Both the position numbers and the translations under genes were made by a program. From assembly GCF_003696365.1 (NCBI RefSeq), contig NZ_RFFM01000009.1, forward strand, positions 1 to 64,000: a stretch of DNA of 64,000 nucleotides, in the 5' to 3' direction. This document shows positions 25,208-34,256 of this stretch, one piece after another (positions within the stretch are counted from its first letter, which is position 1; every line of letters starts with the position of its first letter). This stretch comes from Stutzerimonas zhaodongensis (GTDB taxonomy: Bacteria > Pseudomonadota > Gammaproteobacteria > Pseudomonadales > Pseudomonadaceae). Below the pieces are notes generated by a model. It was not told where the DNA came from and made no database searches. It saw nothing but the letters and a program-made list of their open reading frames with translations.

Positions 25208-27235
25208 TCAAGGCTGTTGCTCTGTTGGGAAATGTTCCCAAGCTTGCCAATCGATGCCCCCTACAGCCAATGGCTGCAGCGCGGTCCGCCAGCGGCTGTT
25301 CTGCTCCTGCAGCAAAGCCTGCGAAGCATCAGCCCACGTTTCGTCAGGCGCCAGCTCAGGTTCTACGCTCTGCGCGAGTCGAAAGTGCACTGCAGGCCAG
25401 CGTCGTGCAATTTTCTCCGTGAGTTCAGCGCTGCGTTCGGCGCTGCGGGTGTAAATCATAAGGCTCACTCTATTAACACCGAGTGATGGTAGCTCGCACG
25501 GTGCGCAGGGCATCCCACCCATCTCCTCGGTGAACCAGCGATAATGGCTCGATATTTCGACAGGCCAAGGGCTGGCGGTTGCCACTTGCTTTAGCGTGTC
25601 CAGCCATTCGCGCACGTGCTGAGGCGCGACCGGCCAGCCACGCTGCTCAACCTCTAAGTCCAGGTGCAGAGCTGCGAAACCCACCGAACCGAGCTTAGAA
25701 ATGATCGCAATCAGCGAAGCTCGGTGTTCTGGCACCATCCAGTCCGGATCGCCCAACAGCAGCACAGGCTCAAAGCCATGCCTGTCGAGTGCCATGACCG
25801 TCGCATCGAGTATGCGAATAATATCCGGCTGCGCGAGTTGTTCAGCGCTTAGCCCGATATAGAGACGCTTGACGCCCGCACGCGCAAGGCGGGCCATTGC
25901 TCGATCCCGGGTAGCAGAGCTCAGTAGTGCTCGGCTATCCCAAATGTAGACGCCTTGGTCCCAGCTACGGGGGGGTTTAGAGTCTGCCGAGTTCGCGTTC
26001 AGAGGTGTCCAGTGAACCATGTCGCCTCCGATAAGCGCAGTGCGTTGAGCATCGTCGGTAAACAACAGCTGCAAGCCAGACAATTGCTGCCAAACCGTGT
26101 ACCAGCGATCTATTAGCTCTAACGCGGCCCGATAAAGCTCCAATTCGCTCATCTGGAGCGCTCCGATGTTCAGCTCAGCACCGGCCGCGTTGCTTAGCTG
26201 CTCGGTTAGCGCAAGCTTGGCGATATTGAACCGCTCTTGTGCGGGCGACAGACTCAACGAGGCCCTGTGCTGTGCAATAAGTGCATCCTGCAGTGCTTGA
26301 AGAATTGCCCCATTTTCAGCCCGCAAATGCTCTCTTGAGCCCAGGCCTTGTTCTGAGCGCTCCGGATCTCTGACTGTTTCGTCGCTCATTCGGTCGCTAG
26401 ACGATGAGAGCGTCGGGCTGGCAACGGGAGCGTCGCCGGATCGTGAGATCCCATGCCTGCCCGCTGAGCCCTGGGCCGAGCTGAACCCAGATCGCTTGTG
26501 GCTCAGCTCCGCTGCGCGACCGTAAACAGGGTGGTTCAGATCAAGCCGTTGCCTCCAAGTTTCAATTGGCTGAACCGTCAATGAGAGCGGCTCGGCAATC
26601 GGCTCCATGAACTCAATACTACGGTGACTCAGCCGTTCCAGCAGGACCTTGCTCGCTGTAAGGGCTTGGCCAGAGGCAAGACACTCCACTGTAACAGCCT
26701 GCCATCGGCTTTCTAACAGCATTGCTTCGGAAGCCAGAAGCGAGCCACTGTGCACACGCTCTGCCAGTTCAGCGCGCGCCTGCGCCGGCCTGGTTCCCAG
26801 GCTTTGGCACCAGCGCAAGGTTTCGCTGGCTCGCCACCAATCAGCGTAAGCGGCGCTCACAATCAACCGCTGCTCTGCACTGGCGAGCTGCTGAATCGCT
26901 TTCTGATGTTCACGCTCGCTACTTACCGCGCTCAGTTCACTTACATGCCGACGTAGAGCGCTGAGCAAGGGGTGGCGGATGGCCAGGCTGTAAGTTAGGG
27001 CGTCATTATGAGATTTGTCGGTGGGGCGATTTACATGCCCCGAGCCGTTTTGCTGCCATCCGGCTTCAGTGTTGGGCGGCTCAGGCAATTGACCCGGCAT
27101 AGACAAGTCGGCCATCGCCCCATGTACCGACGTCCTAGCGGATATCCCATTGAGCAGGTGATCCAGCGGTAGAACCTCGGCGGGCGCAGCAAAAGCCAAA
27201 CAGCTCAACAAGCCGCCCCCAAGAAATCGACGCAT
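25208..27235 (-). CDS. Outer-membrane-factor-like protein fused to a TIM-barrel-like domain
   Basis: A 675-residue protein with a signal peptide (MRRFLGGGLLSCLAFAAPAE). Residues about 60-400 are long amphipathic helices like TolC/outer membrane efflux proteins (ALTYSLAIRHPLLSALRRHV, ALQDALIAQHRASLSLSP, ELYRAALELIDRWYTVWQQL). From about 430 the protein changes to alternating strands and helices: QGVYIWDSRALL, AGVKRLYIGLSAEQL, GFEPVLLLGDPDW, FAALHLDLEVEQRGWP, PVEISSHYRWF, NRVSLMIYTRS. This looks like a glycoside-hydrolase-type TIM barrel. The fusion is not one I recognise. With the downstream deacetylase it suggests an exopolysaccharide modification/export function, but no glycosyltransferase is nearby. 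Confidence 0.7.
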   Translation of the reverse strand: MRRFLGGGLLSCLAFAAPAEVLPLDHLLNGISARTSVHGAMADLSMPGQLPEPPNTEAGWQQNGSGHVNRPTDKSHNDALTYSLAIRHPLLSALRRHVSELSAVSSEREHQKAIQQLASAEQRLIVSAAYADWWRASETLRWCQSLGTRPAQARAELAERVHSGSLLASEAMLLESRWQAVTVECLASGQALTASKVLLERLSHRSIEFMEPIAEPLSLTVQPIETWRQRLDLNHPVYGRAAELSHKRSGFSSAQGSAGRHGISRSGDAPVASPTLSSSSDRMSDETVRDPERSEQGLGSREHLRAENGAILQALQDALIAQHRASLSLSPAQERFNIAKLALTEQLSNAAGAELNIGALQMSELELYRAALELIDRWYTVWQQLSGLQLLFTDDAQRTALIGGDMVHWTPLNANSADSKPPRSWDQGVYIWDSRALLSSATRDRAMARLARAGVKRLYIGLSAEQLAQPDIIRILDATVMALDRHGFEPVLLLGDPDWMVPEHRASLIAIISKLGSVGFAALHLDLEVEQRGWPVAPQHVREWLDTLKQVATASPWPVEISSHYRWFTEEMGGMPCAPCELPSLGVNRVSLMIYTRSAERSAELTEKIARRWPAVHFRLAQSVEPELAPDETWADASQALLQEQNSRWRTALQPLAVGGIDWQAWEHFPTEQQP

Positions 27236-27489
27236 TGAATAACCTCTTGGCTAGGCGCATATCCATCACAGCATCCTGCTGTCCGCTTAAAGACGGCCAG
27301 CATCTGGATACTGAAGGCACACAGTCAACAGTGGGCTCAAGCGCTTTCAATCACAATAGCCGGCCAGATGGGTCGGTCGGGCTGGGCTTCCGATGTCTAA
27401 CAATCAGCGGACGAGAGTCCCGAGAAAATCACGTGCCTGGGCAAGACCTACAGTTATGGCTTAAACAGCGGTCTGCTCATCGCCGACAC

Positions 27490-27811
27490 GATTAGCTTGC
27501 TGGCCTGGACGGTTGCGGCTCAGGGAAAGACACCCGCGTCCGCCCTGCCCGACTTGGCCTTGCGCAGCTCGGACACCAGCTTTGCATCAAGGATGAGCCT
27601 CAACAAAGATCGACTTGGCGGGTCTGGATCTGCGTCCGCGGTGCATCAACGCACTATCCTCGGCACCTGGCATGGCCAGCACGTCGACGATGCTTGCGTT
27701 ACCGCCAGCAAGGCGCTGGAAGTCTTCGATACAGAGCAACAATGTGCAGGCTGCCCTGCTCCAATTTCCAAGCAGGACCGGAGAACGCAGCCGAGTCTCT
27801 GCGAAATTCAA
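27490..27811 (-). pseudogene. Decayed vapBC toxin-antitoxin pair, copy 1
   Basis: The antitoxin tail is recognisable (CIEDFQRLAGGNASIVDVLA followed by MPGAEDSALM), as is the toxin start (LILDAKLVSELRKAKSGRAD, then AGVFP and a stop). Both align closely with the near-intact pair at 34903-35580. The antitoxin N-terminus is altered and the PIN domain is cut off after about 27 residues, so the locus is dead. Confidence 0.75.
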
Positions 27812-28028
27812 ATCTGCTGACGTGCTGATAAGTTTCAGATCTCATGTAGATGCGCGCGCTTCAATTTAGGCTAAGCGTTTTTAGACACTCTGGGCCGATA
27901 GTTGCCGGTCGTCAGGGACTGCTCTCTGCCATGAAGCGGGCATTTTGTATCGAGGACATGTCGATCCCTTGGTTCGCGCCGACGGGGGAAGCGCTGCGAG
28001 GTTAAAGCAAGAGCGATGCTGCACATTT

Positions 28029-29072
28029 TTAGGGCATGTGCGGAACCCCAAGTTCTAGATTTCTCCACCAACAGGTTGGTCCATCAACCTGTGAGGGTTC
28101 AATCACCTCGCCTAAAGATGGGGTGATGACACGAACACCTTGCTCAGTTGCGAGCCTGACGAGTGTCTCTGGAGGTTCGTACCAAGCATGCAGCGCAAGG
28201 TCGAAAGTACCCCAATGCACCGGGAGCAGCGTTCCGCCGCCTAGTTTATTGAATGCTTTGAGTGCGTTGTCTGGGCCCAAGTGAAAAGCCGCATAGTTTG
28301 GATGAAACGCACCGATTTCAATGATTACGATATCAAACGGGCCATACATTTCGCCTATATCGCAAAAGTGCTCAGTGAGCCCAGTGTCGCCAGAAAAGAA
28401 GACTCTATGGCTGTCCGATTGGATAACCCATGATGACCATAGCGTGGCGTCTTGATCGGCTACGCCTCGTCCCGAACTGTGTTGGCTAGGGGTTGCGATG
28501 AAGCGCAACCCTTGAAGGTCACATGTTTCTCCCCAGTCCAACTCGTAGATACGGTAGGGAGGAACTCCCATTCGTTCGAGACGCGCTCCCACTCCCAATG
28601 CTGTGATGATGGGAACTCCAGGCATGCGCGCGATACCTGCAATCGTAGAGGCGCACAGGTGATCATAGTGATCATGCGAGAGTACAACAGCATCGAGAGG
28701 TGGTAATTCAGTCAGTGTGGCTGGCGTAGGGTGGAAACGTTTCGGTCCGGCAAACGAAAACGGCGATGCGCGCGCGCTAAATACCGGGTCTGTAAGAATC
28801 TTACGGCCATCTAGCTCGATTAAGACGGTGCTGTGGCCAAGCCAAGTGGTACGTAGGCCAGTGCCGGCCGGGCGAAGCCATGCTTCATGGGGACGGACTA
28901 GAGGCAATGATTGCTTCGGGCGTCGCTTATACCCGTTGAGCAAAAGCTCCGGAAGCAACCTAACTCCGGCAACTAGATCTAGGTTCAGTGTCACCCCTGT
29001 ATTACAGAAGTGGCGACCATCAAACTGTGGCGAGGCCCTTACGCGCTCCAGCCGAAGCCCATTGAATTTCAT
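28029..29072 (-). CDS. Metallo-beta-lactamase-fold hydrolase (NAPE-PLD/UlaG-like)
   Basis: A 347-residue enzyme. TWLGHSTVLIELDGRKILTD opens the fold, the metal-binding motif SHDHYDHL is central, and further ligands are in ATPSQHSSGRG, FFSGDTGLTEHF and LLPVHWGTFDLALH. This is the pattern of the phospholipase-D-like (N-acyl-phosphatidylethanolamine) and UlaG-type metallo-hydrolases; the substrate is unknown. ATG 29072 is preceded by GGAGGTGA; the frame extends to 29156 without support. It is divergent from a TetR gene that probably controls it. Confidence 0.88.
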   Translation of the reverse strand: MKFNGLRLERVRASPQFDGRHFCNTGVTLNLDLVAGVRLLPELLLNGYKRRPKQSLPLVRPHEAWLRPAGTGLRTTWLGHSTVLIELDGRKILTDPVFSARASPFSFAGPKRFHPTPATLTELPPLDAVVLSHDHYDHLCASTIAGIARMPGVPIITALGVGARLERMGVPPYRIYELDWGETCDLQGLRFIATPSQHSSGRGVADQDATLWSSWVIQSDSHRVFFSGDTGLTEHFCDIGEMYGPFDIVIIEIGAFHPNYAAFHLGPDNALKAFNKLGGGTLLPVHWGTFDLALHAWYEPPETLVRLATEQGVRVITPSLGEVIEPSQVDGPTCWWRNLELGVPHMP

Positions 29073-29138
29073 TTTCACCTCCCGCCATGAAGCAAAACCC
29101 AATTCCACGCCGCCCATCCACGGGTTGCCATAAACATG

Positions 29139-29163
29139 TTGACATATGGAGTACATTTTGTCA
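29139..29163. promoter_or_regulatory. Candidate TetR operator in divergent promoter
   Basis: TGACA (29140-29144) and TGTCA (29159-29163) form an imperfect dyad within the 100 bases between the MBL-fold hydrolase and TetR genes. The position suits autoregulation plus control of the hydrolase. Confidence 0.4.
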
Positions 29164-29173
29164 CTTTGTCGAA

Positions 29174-29722
29174 ATGAAGACGAATTTCCCAGATGAAAAA
29201 ACTCAAGCTCGGCAGAAACAGATTTTGGTGGCTGCCCGCTGGTGCTTCCTCAATTATGGCTTTGCGAAAACCACTTTTGACGACATCGCCAAGCGTGCGG
29301 CGCTCTCTCGGACGCTGATCTATCGCGTTTTCAAAAGCAAAGAGGACGTTTTCCAGGCTGTCTTTGTTGACTGGCTTTTGGCTCGACAGCCTGCAGCAAA
29401 AGAAGCGGCTGAAGGATCAGGAAGCCCTAGTGAGCGATTGCTCGCTGTCTGTCGTGTGCTTGCACTTGAGCCGTGGGCCGAGATGGCTGGGACCCTCAAA
29501 GGCGGTGAATATCATGAAATTTGTAAACGAGTTGCTCCTGACAGCGAGGAGCGCTACCGAAAATTTACCCATGAATGCGTGTGCGAAGTACTTGGGGATG
29601 CATCAGTCGCAGAAGTTTTTCTCCTGGCTTTAAATGGGCTATTTGCCGACGAGCCTGAGCCAGACGTACTTGAGCGGCGAATCATACTTCTCGTTTCGCA
29701 CTTTTCTCGGCCGACAATATAG
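29174..29722 (+). CDS. TetR-family regulator
   Basis: A 182-residue regulator. The N-terminal HTH is QILVAARWCFLNYGFAKTTF, then DDIAKRAALSRTLIYRVFKS KEDV split over residues 15-55, the standard TetR layout. The C-terminal helical ligand domain is not recognisable. ATG 29174 is chosen; the longer frame from 29087 runs through the promoter dyad. It is followed after 10 bases by the SDR gene (same operon) and is divergent from the MBL-fold hydrolase. Confidence 0.87.
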   Translation: MKTNFPDEKTQARQKQILVAARWCFLNYGFAKTTFDDIAKRAALSRTLIYRVFKSKEDVFQAVFVDWLLARQPAAKEAAEGSGSPSERLLAVCRVLALEPWAEMAGTLKGGEYHEICKRVAPDSEERYRKFTHECVCEVLGDASVAEVFLLALNGLFADEPEPDVLERRIILLVSHFSRPTI

Positions 29723-29732
29723 GCGAACGGTT

Positions 29733-30599
29733 ATGACCTTCACAGGTGAGCGAACGGAACTTGTCGTTATAACCGGTGCATCTAGCGGAATTGGCGCAGC
29801 GACAGCGAACGAACTTGCTCGTCGCGGTTTTCACGTCTTGGCAGGAGTTCGTAATGATCGAGATGCAGATACTATTCGTGCGATTGGCATTGAGCCGGTC
29901 ATACTTGACATCACCGAACCCAGGCATATCCGTGCATTAGCAGAACGAGTAGAAGGGGATGCTCTGGGACGCAATCTGCGCGCGTTGATTAATAATGCGG
30001 GAGTTGGCGTCAATTCACCTGTAGAGGTTTTTGAGTTAGACGAATGGAGAAGTTTGTTTGAGGTTAATCTATTCGGACAGGTCGCCACCATACAGGCGCT
30101 ACTGCCGGCCTTGATTAGATGTAGAGGGAGAGTGATCAACATCAGCTCTGTAGGGGGCAAGGTAGCCATGGGCACATATGGCCCTTACGCGGCCACAAAG
30201 TTCGCTCTTGAAGCAGTAAGTGATTCATTACGTCGTGAGATTTCTCATTTGGGTGTACACGTAGTGGTGGTCGAGCCGGGAGCTGTGAAAACAAAAATTG
30301 CCGGACAAGCGATTGCCAAAGCCAATGATATCGCGTCTTCTATGACCCTTGAGCAATCCCAGCGATATGGTCAGCTGATACAAGCTATAACTGCTCAAAC
30401 GGCAGCAATTACTGATAAGTCAGGACTTCCCGCTAGCGTCGCGGCAAAAGTTATCGTTAAAGCTGTCACGGCGCGGGTGCCTCGCACACGTTACCCCATT
30501 GGCCGCGAGGCTACACTACTCCCTCTGTTAGGTTTGCTGCCTGATCGACTGCTCGATCGCATTCTAAATTCTATCTTACGGCCTTATTACCCTTCGTAG
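29733..30599 (+). CDS. Short-chain dehydrogenase/reductase
   Basis: A 288-residue classical SDR: TGASSGIGAATANELARRG (NAD(P)-binding), NNAGVG, catalytic Ser in INISSVGG and the YxxxK pair in YGPYAATKFALEAVSD, followed by VVVEPGAVKT. The length and long C-terminus resemble retinol/17-beta-hydroxysteroid-type SDRs; the substrate is not predictable. It starts 10 bases after the TetR stop and is likely co-transcribed with it. Confidence 0.9.
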   Translation: MTFTGERTELVVITGASSGIGAATANELARRGFHVLAGVRNDRDADTIRAIGIEPVILDITEPRHIRALAERVEGDALGRNLRALINNAGVGVNSPVEVFELDEWRSLFEVNLFGQVATIQALLPALIRCRGRVINISSVGGKVAMGTYGPYAATKFALEAVSDSLRREISHLGVHVVVVEPGAVKTKIAGQAIAKANDIASSMTLEQSQRYGQLIQAITAQTAAITDKSGLPASVAAKVIVKAVTARVPRTRYPIGREATLLPLLGLLPDRLLDRILNSILRPYYPS

Positions 30600-30851
30600 T
30601 TCTAGTAATTGCTAGAAGTTCAGTTTGGCATTTCTTAATTCTTGCCTTTTTGTCGGAAGGTCCGTTCGGATAGCTGATACTGGGAAATTCAGGTTGCGCA
30701 CATTGCCGACCTGACCGGACCTGACAGCCTGGACTTCGAAGCAGCACTGTCAGACCCAAGCCGAACGTGGCAAACAATAGCGACAACAAAGCTGCATATC
30801 TCTCTCACAGCAATCAACTTCCGAACCACCTACGACTCATTGATATCTGGA

Positions 30852-31190
30852 TCAAGATGTCAAAGAACTGAGTTGCTCATCATAGGCTGGAATCGTAAAA
30901 AATGGTGCGCCCTCGATATGGTAAACCTTCGGCTCTTCCGAGAAGTACTTCTCTAAACCCATCATGAACATGCGGTGGTCCTCACTTGCTTCAAACCCCG
31001 GAGTGTGATCCTCAAGCGATTCCCACCGCACGATCAGGTTGAACAGCTGGGGAGTTTCGATGCCTGGCGCGAGCAAGTGCCCGCCATAACCCTTTGCACG
31101 GCTAAGCAAAGGCGCAACTTCAGCAAATGCATGTTTGAACCGATCAATGTGTTGTTCATGAACAGGTAGCAAAGCGATTTCATAGATCAT
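30852..31190 (-). CDS. Antibiotic biosynthesis monooxygenase (ABM)-domain protein
   Basis: A 112-residue ferredoxin-like-fold protein: MIYEIALLPVHEQHIDRFKH, YGGHLLAPGIETPQLFNLIV, RWESLEDHTPGFEASEDHRM, FMMGLEKYF. The family includes small quinone/heme monooxygenases. It starts at ATG 31190 (GAGGA upstream) and lies 28 bases after the MDR-type oxidoreductase, so it is probably the second gene of that operon. Confidence 0.82.
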   Translation of the reverse strand: MIYEIALLPVHEQHIDRFKHAFAEVAPLLSRAKGYGGHLLAPGIETPQLFNLIVRWESLEDHTPGFEASEDHRMFMMGLEKYFSEEPKVYHIEGAPFFTIPAYDEQLSSLTS

Positions 31191-31218
31191 GGCGCACGTC
31201 CTCAAATTGGATACTTAG

Positions 31219-32208
31219 TTAAAGATCTGCACTAACGACATGATTCTGCGAATCGACCGCAATCGCGATTTTTCCCCGAAGACCGTTGTTTGGGCGTTCC
31301 AGCAGCGCATGGGCCAAGGGGATGTCGGCAAGCGAGTAGACCGCGCCAACATGTGGCCGCAGCTGACTGCGCGCTATCAAAGCACTCAGTTCATCAAGCT
31401 TGCCGCGGTTCTGTCTCGTGAAAACAAAGTGATAACTGGCGTTCTTACCCCAGGCCTGAACCAGGTTTTGCGGTTGCGCGATGTCTACAATCGAAACCAC
31501 TCGACCAAGTTGCGCGAGCGCATCTGGGCTGCGCGACAAGGCATTGCCACCGATGGTGTCAAAAACCACATCAACTCCGTTGCCACCTGTTTCCCGCAGC
31601 ACAGCTTCAACGTAATCTTCCTTTTCGTAGTCGATTACCACGTCGGCCCCTAGACCTCGCACGAAGTCACCGTTCGCCTCGCGCGCGGTTGTAAGCACCC
31701 TCGCACCGATGGCTTTTGCCAACTGAATCGCTACATGGCCAACGCCCCCTGCACCGCCGTGCACCAGGATGCTCTCCCCCACTCTCAGCCCCGCGCGTAC
31801 GACCAGTGCTTCCCAGGCCGTGCCACCTACTAGGGTCAGGCTCGCTGCCTCCAAGTGACTCAACGTCGGAGGCTTCCTTCCGATAATGGCCTCAGCGGCA
31901 ACGTGGTACTCGGCATAACTACCAGGGCCGTCAAAGATTTGCGGGGTGTACCAGACTTCATCTCCTGGCACGAAGCTCGTCACACCCGGGCCGACTGCCT
32001 CGACAACGCCGGATACGTCATGCCCGGTAATGGTTGGAAGTGGCACCAGGTCCGAGTAATCGCCACGTCGGACCTGGAAATCCAACGGATTGATGGACGT
32101 TGCGTGGACCCGTACCAGAACTTGTCCAGCTTGCGGTACAGGCTTGGGCACCTCGCGCAGCTCGAATGATTCCGGCCCGCCAAAAGATTTAAGGATCATC
32201 GCTTTCAT
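31219..32208 (-). CDS. NADP-dependent zinc-independent MDR oxidoreductase (quinone oxidoreductase type)
   Basis: A 329-residue protein with the MDR layout: [50 protein letters not shown], the NADPH-binding [28 protein letters not shown] and a C-terminal GKIAIAV. The zinc-ligand cysteines of alcohol dehydrogenases are absent, pointing to the quinone-oxidoreductase group. The promoter carries the dyad ATATCGG...CCGATAT, and a related sequence lies in front of the neighbouring arsR-type gene, so that regulator likely controls it. Confidence 0.9.
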   Translation of the reverse strand: MKAMILKSFGGPESFELREVPKPVPQAGQVLVRVHATSINPLDFQVRRGDYSDLVPLPTITGHDVSGVVEAVGPGVTSFVPGDEVWYTPQIFDGPGSYAEYHVAAEAIIGRKPPTLSHLEAASLTLVGGTAWEALVVRAGLRVGESILVHGGAGGVGHVAIQLAKAIGARVLTTAREANGDFVRGLGADVVIDYEKEDYVEAVLRETGGNGVDVVFDTIGGNALSRSPDALAQLGRVVSIVDIAQPQNLVQAWGKNASYHFVFTRQNRGKLDELSALIARSQLRPHVGAVYSLADIPLAHALLERPNNGLRGKIAIAVDSQNHVVSADL

Positions 32209-32235
32209 AGTAATTTCTCGCTTCTGAATAAAGGG

Positions 32236-32255
32236 ATATCGGGAATTACCGATAT
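32236..32255. promoter_or_regulatory. ATATCGG dyad, candidate ArsR operator
   Basis: ATATCGGGAATTACCGATAT is a perfect dyad with 7-bp arms upstream of the MDR oxidoreductase. A half-copy (GATATCGGGATTCG) is at about 32321-32335 and a degenerate copy (ATATCGGTATTTCGCGAT) is at 32670-32687 at the start of the ArsR gene. The shared motif links the regulator to both promoters. Confidence 0.55.
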
Positions 32256-32356
32256 ACGTTATTAGAGATACGCGCCTTTACTGGTGCATTACCTCGAGGT
32301 AGTCCTGCTTCGGCAAAAAGGGATATCGGGATTCGTCGATTCGACGGGGTAAAAAT

Positions 32357-32701
32357 TTACAGCTCTTTCCCTATGAGTTCGGCTAGCGCACTGATGGCCT
32401 CTTCATTTCGTTTGTAGTAGGTCCACTGCCCGATTCGCCTGACTTTGACCAAGCCCGCTCGTTGCAGGGTCGATAGGTAATCAGACACTGTCGACTGCGA
32501 CAACCCAACGCCTTCCTGGATACTACTGACGCAAACGCCCACCGTATGAACGTCCCCTTCATCCTGTGGAGGGAAGTTCTTCGCCGGGTCCTTCAAACCT
32601 TTCAGGATTTCAAGGCGCGTCCGATTTGAGAGGGCTTTGAACACTTCGATCAATTCCATGGAATGGATAATATCGGTATTTCGCGATTGTTCAATGCTCA
32701 C
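32357..32701 (-). CDS. ArsR-family transcriptional regulator
   Basis: A 114-residue winged-helix protein: IEVFKALSNRTRLEILKGLK, the recognition helix SQSTVSDYLSTLQRAGLVKV and the wing RRIGQWTYYKRNE. No ArsR-type CxC metal site is visible (a single Cys, in VGVCVSSIQ), so a redox or organic signal is more likely than arsenite. The frame begins with GTG 32701 preceded by GAAGG. An internal ATG at 32659 would place the ATATCGG-like motif (32670-32687) in the promoter rather than the coding region. Probable regulator of the MDR/ABM operon. Confidence 0.85.
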   Translation of the reverse strand: MSIEQSRNTDIIHSMELIEVFKALSNRTRLEILKGLKDPAKNFPPQDEGDVHTVGVCVSSIQEGVGLSQSTVSDYLSTLQRAGLVKVRRIGQWTYYKRNEEAISALAELIGKEL

Positions 32702-32716
32702 CGCAAAACCTTCGTG

Positions 32717-32986
32717 TCACGCATGGCCGAGCCCGGTGCGGCTGCTGCCATCTTCTGCCAGAAGCTCACCCAAAGGGGTGCGATCGAAACCATCATCAGC
32801 GAACTGGTCTGCCTGCGGCGTCCGGTCAAAACCATTTTCGGCAAGGCTACGGCTAACGGCAGTGGCTTGCTGTACGGCTTCAGCGCCGTGCGCTTCACCC
32901 ACCGATGGCTGTGGACTGGTTGCCGGAATGGCGAAAGCAGATGAGGCCACGCTGGCCAGTAAGAAACTCACGATTAGCTTTTTCAT
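32717..32986 (-). CDS. Small secreted protein with FDRTP repeats
   Basis: An 89-residue protein with a Sec signal peptide (MKKLIVSFLLASVASSAFA) and three copies of a short repeat: ENGFDRTPQADQ, DDGFDRTPLGEL and the degenerate EDGSSRTGLGHA. Pseudomonas genomes contain similar small periplasmic proteins, some labelled 'phage infection protein'; the function is unknown to me. GAGGACAGC precedes the ATG. It ends 15 bases before the arsR GTG, so the two may be co-transcribed. Confidence 0.7.
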   Translation of the reverse strand: MKKLIVSFLLASVASSAFAIPATSPQPSVGEAHGAEAVQQATAVSRSLAENGFDRTPQADQFADDGFDRTPLGELLAEDGSSRTGLGHA

Positions 32987-32999
32987 GATGCTGTCCTCG

Positions 33000-33413
33000 G
33001 TAGGGTGGGTACGGGACCTATGCTACGGGCGAGGAGAAAACGGACAAACGCGAGCGTATCAATAGTGCTAATCGACGGTCGTGATGCCCAATTCGATCGT
33101 CATTGATGGGTCGCATCATGCAATCGCATGACTTAACGGCGCTGATGACTTAAACGCTTCAATCAGCGCCGGGTTCAGCCGGGGGTGGCGTTTCGTTGAT
33201 AGGTGATAGATAAAGCGGGAGTTGCATTTTCACCGTCCGCAATGACGGACCCAAAGCGTTGATGAGCTGCGCAATCGCCTGCTACGGCGAAGACCATCTT
33301 GAACAAGTGATCGGCTCTGACAGCGCCGCGTCTGCACCTACCGGCTGTAAGCACGTTGGCTCCTTAACCAAGTGTCACCGCCGAGCCCTTTTCAAAACAG
33401 AGCGCAAAGGGGG
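33000..33413. other. Gene-free stretch
   Basis: About 410 bases upstream of the FDRTP-repeat gene and at the end of the convergently placed lyase region. I see no gene, terminator or repeat that I can support. Confidence 0.4.
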
Positions 33414-34256
33414 TCATCGCGCCTGTGTCGAAGCAGCGGCCGAAAAGAGGTCGTTGAGCTCGCTCCCGGTTGGCGAGTTCGCAAACGCATCGAACCGGCC
33501 TTCGCTCAGAGCTTGGGCCGCAGAATAAAAGCCGTGCCAGGCCGCGCGCGCCAAAGCGCCGCCAACACTGACGCGCCTGACGCCCAATGCGGACAGCTCA
33601 CTTACCGTCAGGTCGCTGTTCCAACCGATCAGTACGTTGACGGGCTTGGGCGCCACGGCCCTGACCACTGCGGCGATCTCATCGCGCGTTTTGATCCCCG
33701 GCGCGTACAGGCAGTCCGCGCCAACTTCTGCGTAAGCTCGCAGACGCTTGATCGTGTCTGGCAAATCGGGGCGACCGACAAAGTAGTTTTCGGCTCGAGC
33801 CACCAATAGCGTGTTGGAACCGCTCGCATCGATCGCCTCGCGTGCTACGCGCACGCGTTCGACAGCGTCCAGAAAATCGCGAACAGGCTCGCGCGGGTTA
33901 CCCGATGAGTCCTCGATCGACAGGCCGGCAACCCCCGTCGCTACTGCTAGCTGGACGCTCTCGAAAACATCGCTAGGTTGTTTGCCATAGCCACTTTCAA
34001 AGTCGGCGTTCAACGGCAGGTCGGTGGCCTGGACCATGTGCCGTATATGATCCAGCACGGCGTCACGCTGCATATGGCCGTCAGGCTTTGCGTTGGACCA
34101 CGCGTGACCTGAACTCGTCGTTGCTAATGCCTTAAAGCCCATGCCGCCCAGCAGTTGCGCGCTGCCGGCATCCCAAGGATTGGGTATCACGAAACATCCG
34201 GATTCGTGCAGCGTCCAGAACACATCACGCTTTCGTTCTACCGAGGGGGTGACCAT
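33414..34256 (-). CDS. Isocitrate lyase/PEP mutase superfamily lyase
   Basis: A 280-residue TIM-barrel enzyme: FVIPNPWDAGSAQLLGGMGF, ATTSSGHAWSNAKPDG, the metal/acid motif NADFESGYGKQP, GLSIEDSSG, NTLLVARAENYFVG, DCLYAPGIKTRDEI and RVSVGGALARAAWHGF. The KKCGH loop of isocitrate lyase is absent. It belongs to the phosphonomutase/oxaloacetate-decarboxylase-like branch often annotated as a carboxyphosphonoenolpyruvate mutase; the true substrate is unknown. It stands alone. Confidence 0.87.
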   Translation of the reverse strand: MVTPSVERKRDVFWTLHESGCFVIPNPWDAGSAQLLGGMGFKALATTSSGHAWSNAKPDGHMQRDAVLDHIRHMVQATDLPLNADFESGYGKQPSDVFESVQLAVATGVAGLSIEDSSGNPREPVRDFLDAVERVRVAREAIDASGSNTLLVARAENYFVGRPDLPDTIKRLRAYAEVGADCLYAPGIKTRDEIAAVVRAVAPKPVNVLIGWNSDLTVSELSALGVRRVSVGGALARAAWHGFYSAAQALSEGRFDAFANSPTGSELNDLFSAAASTQAR

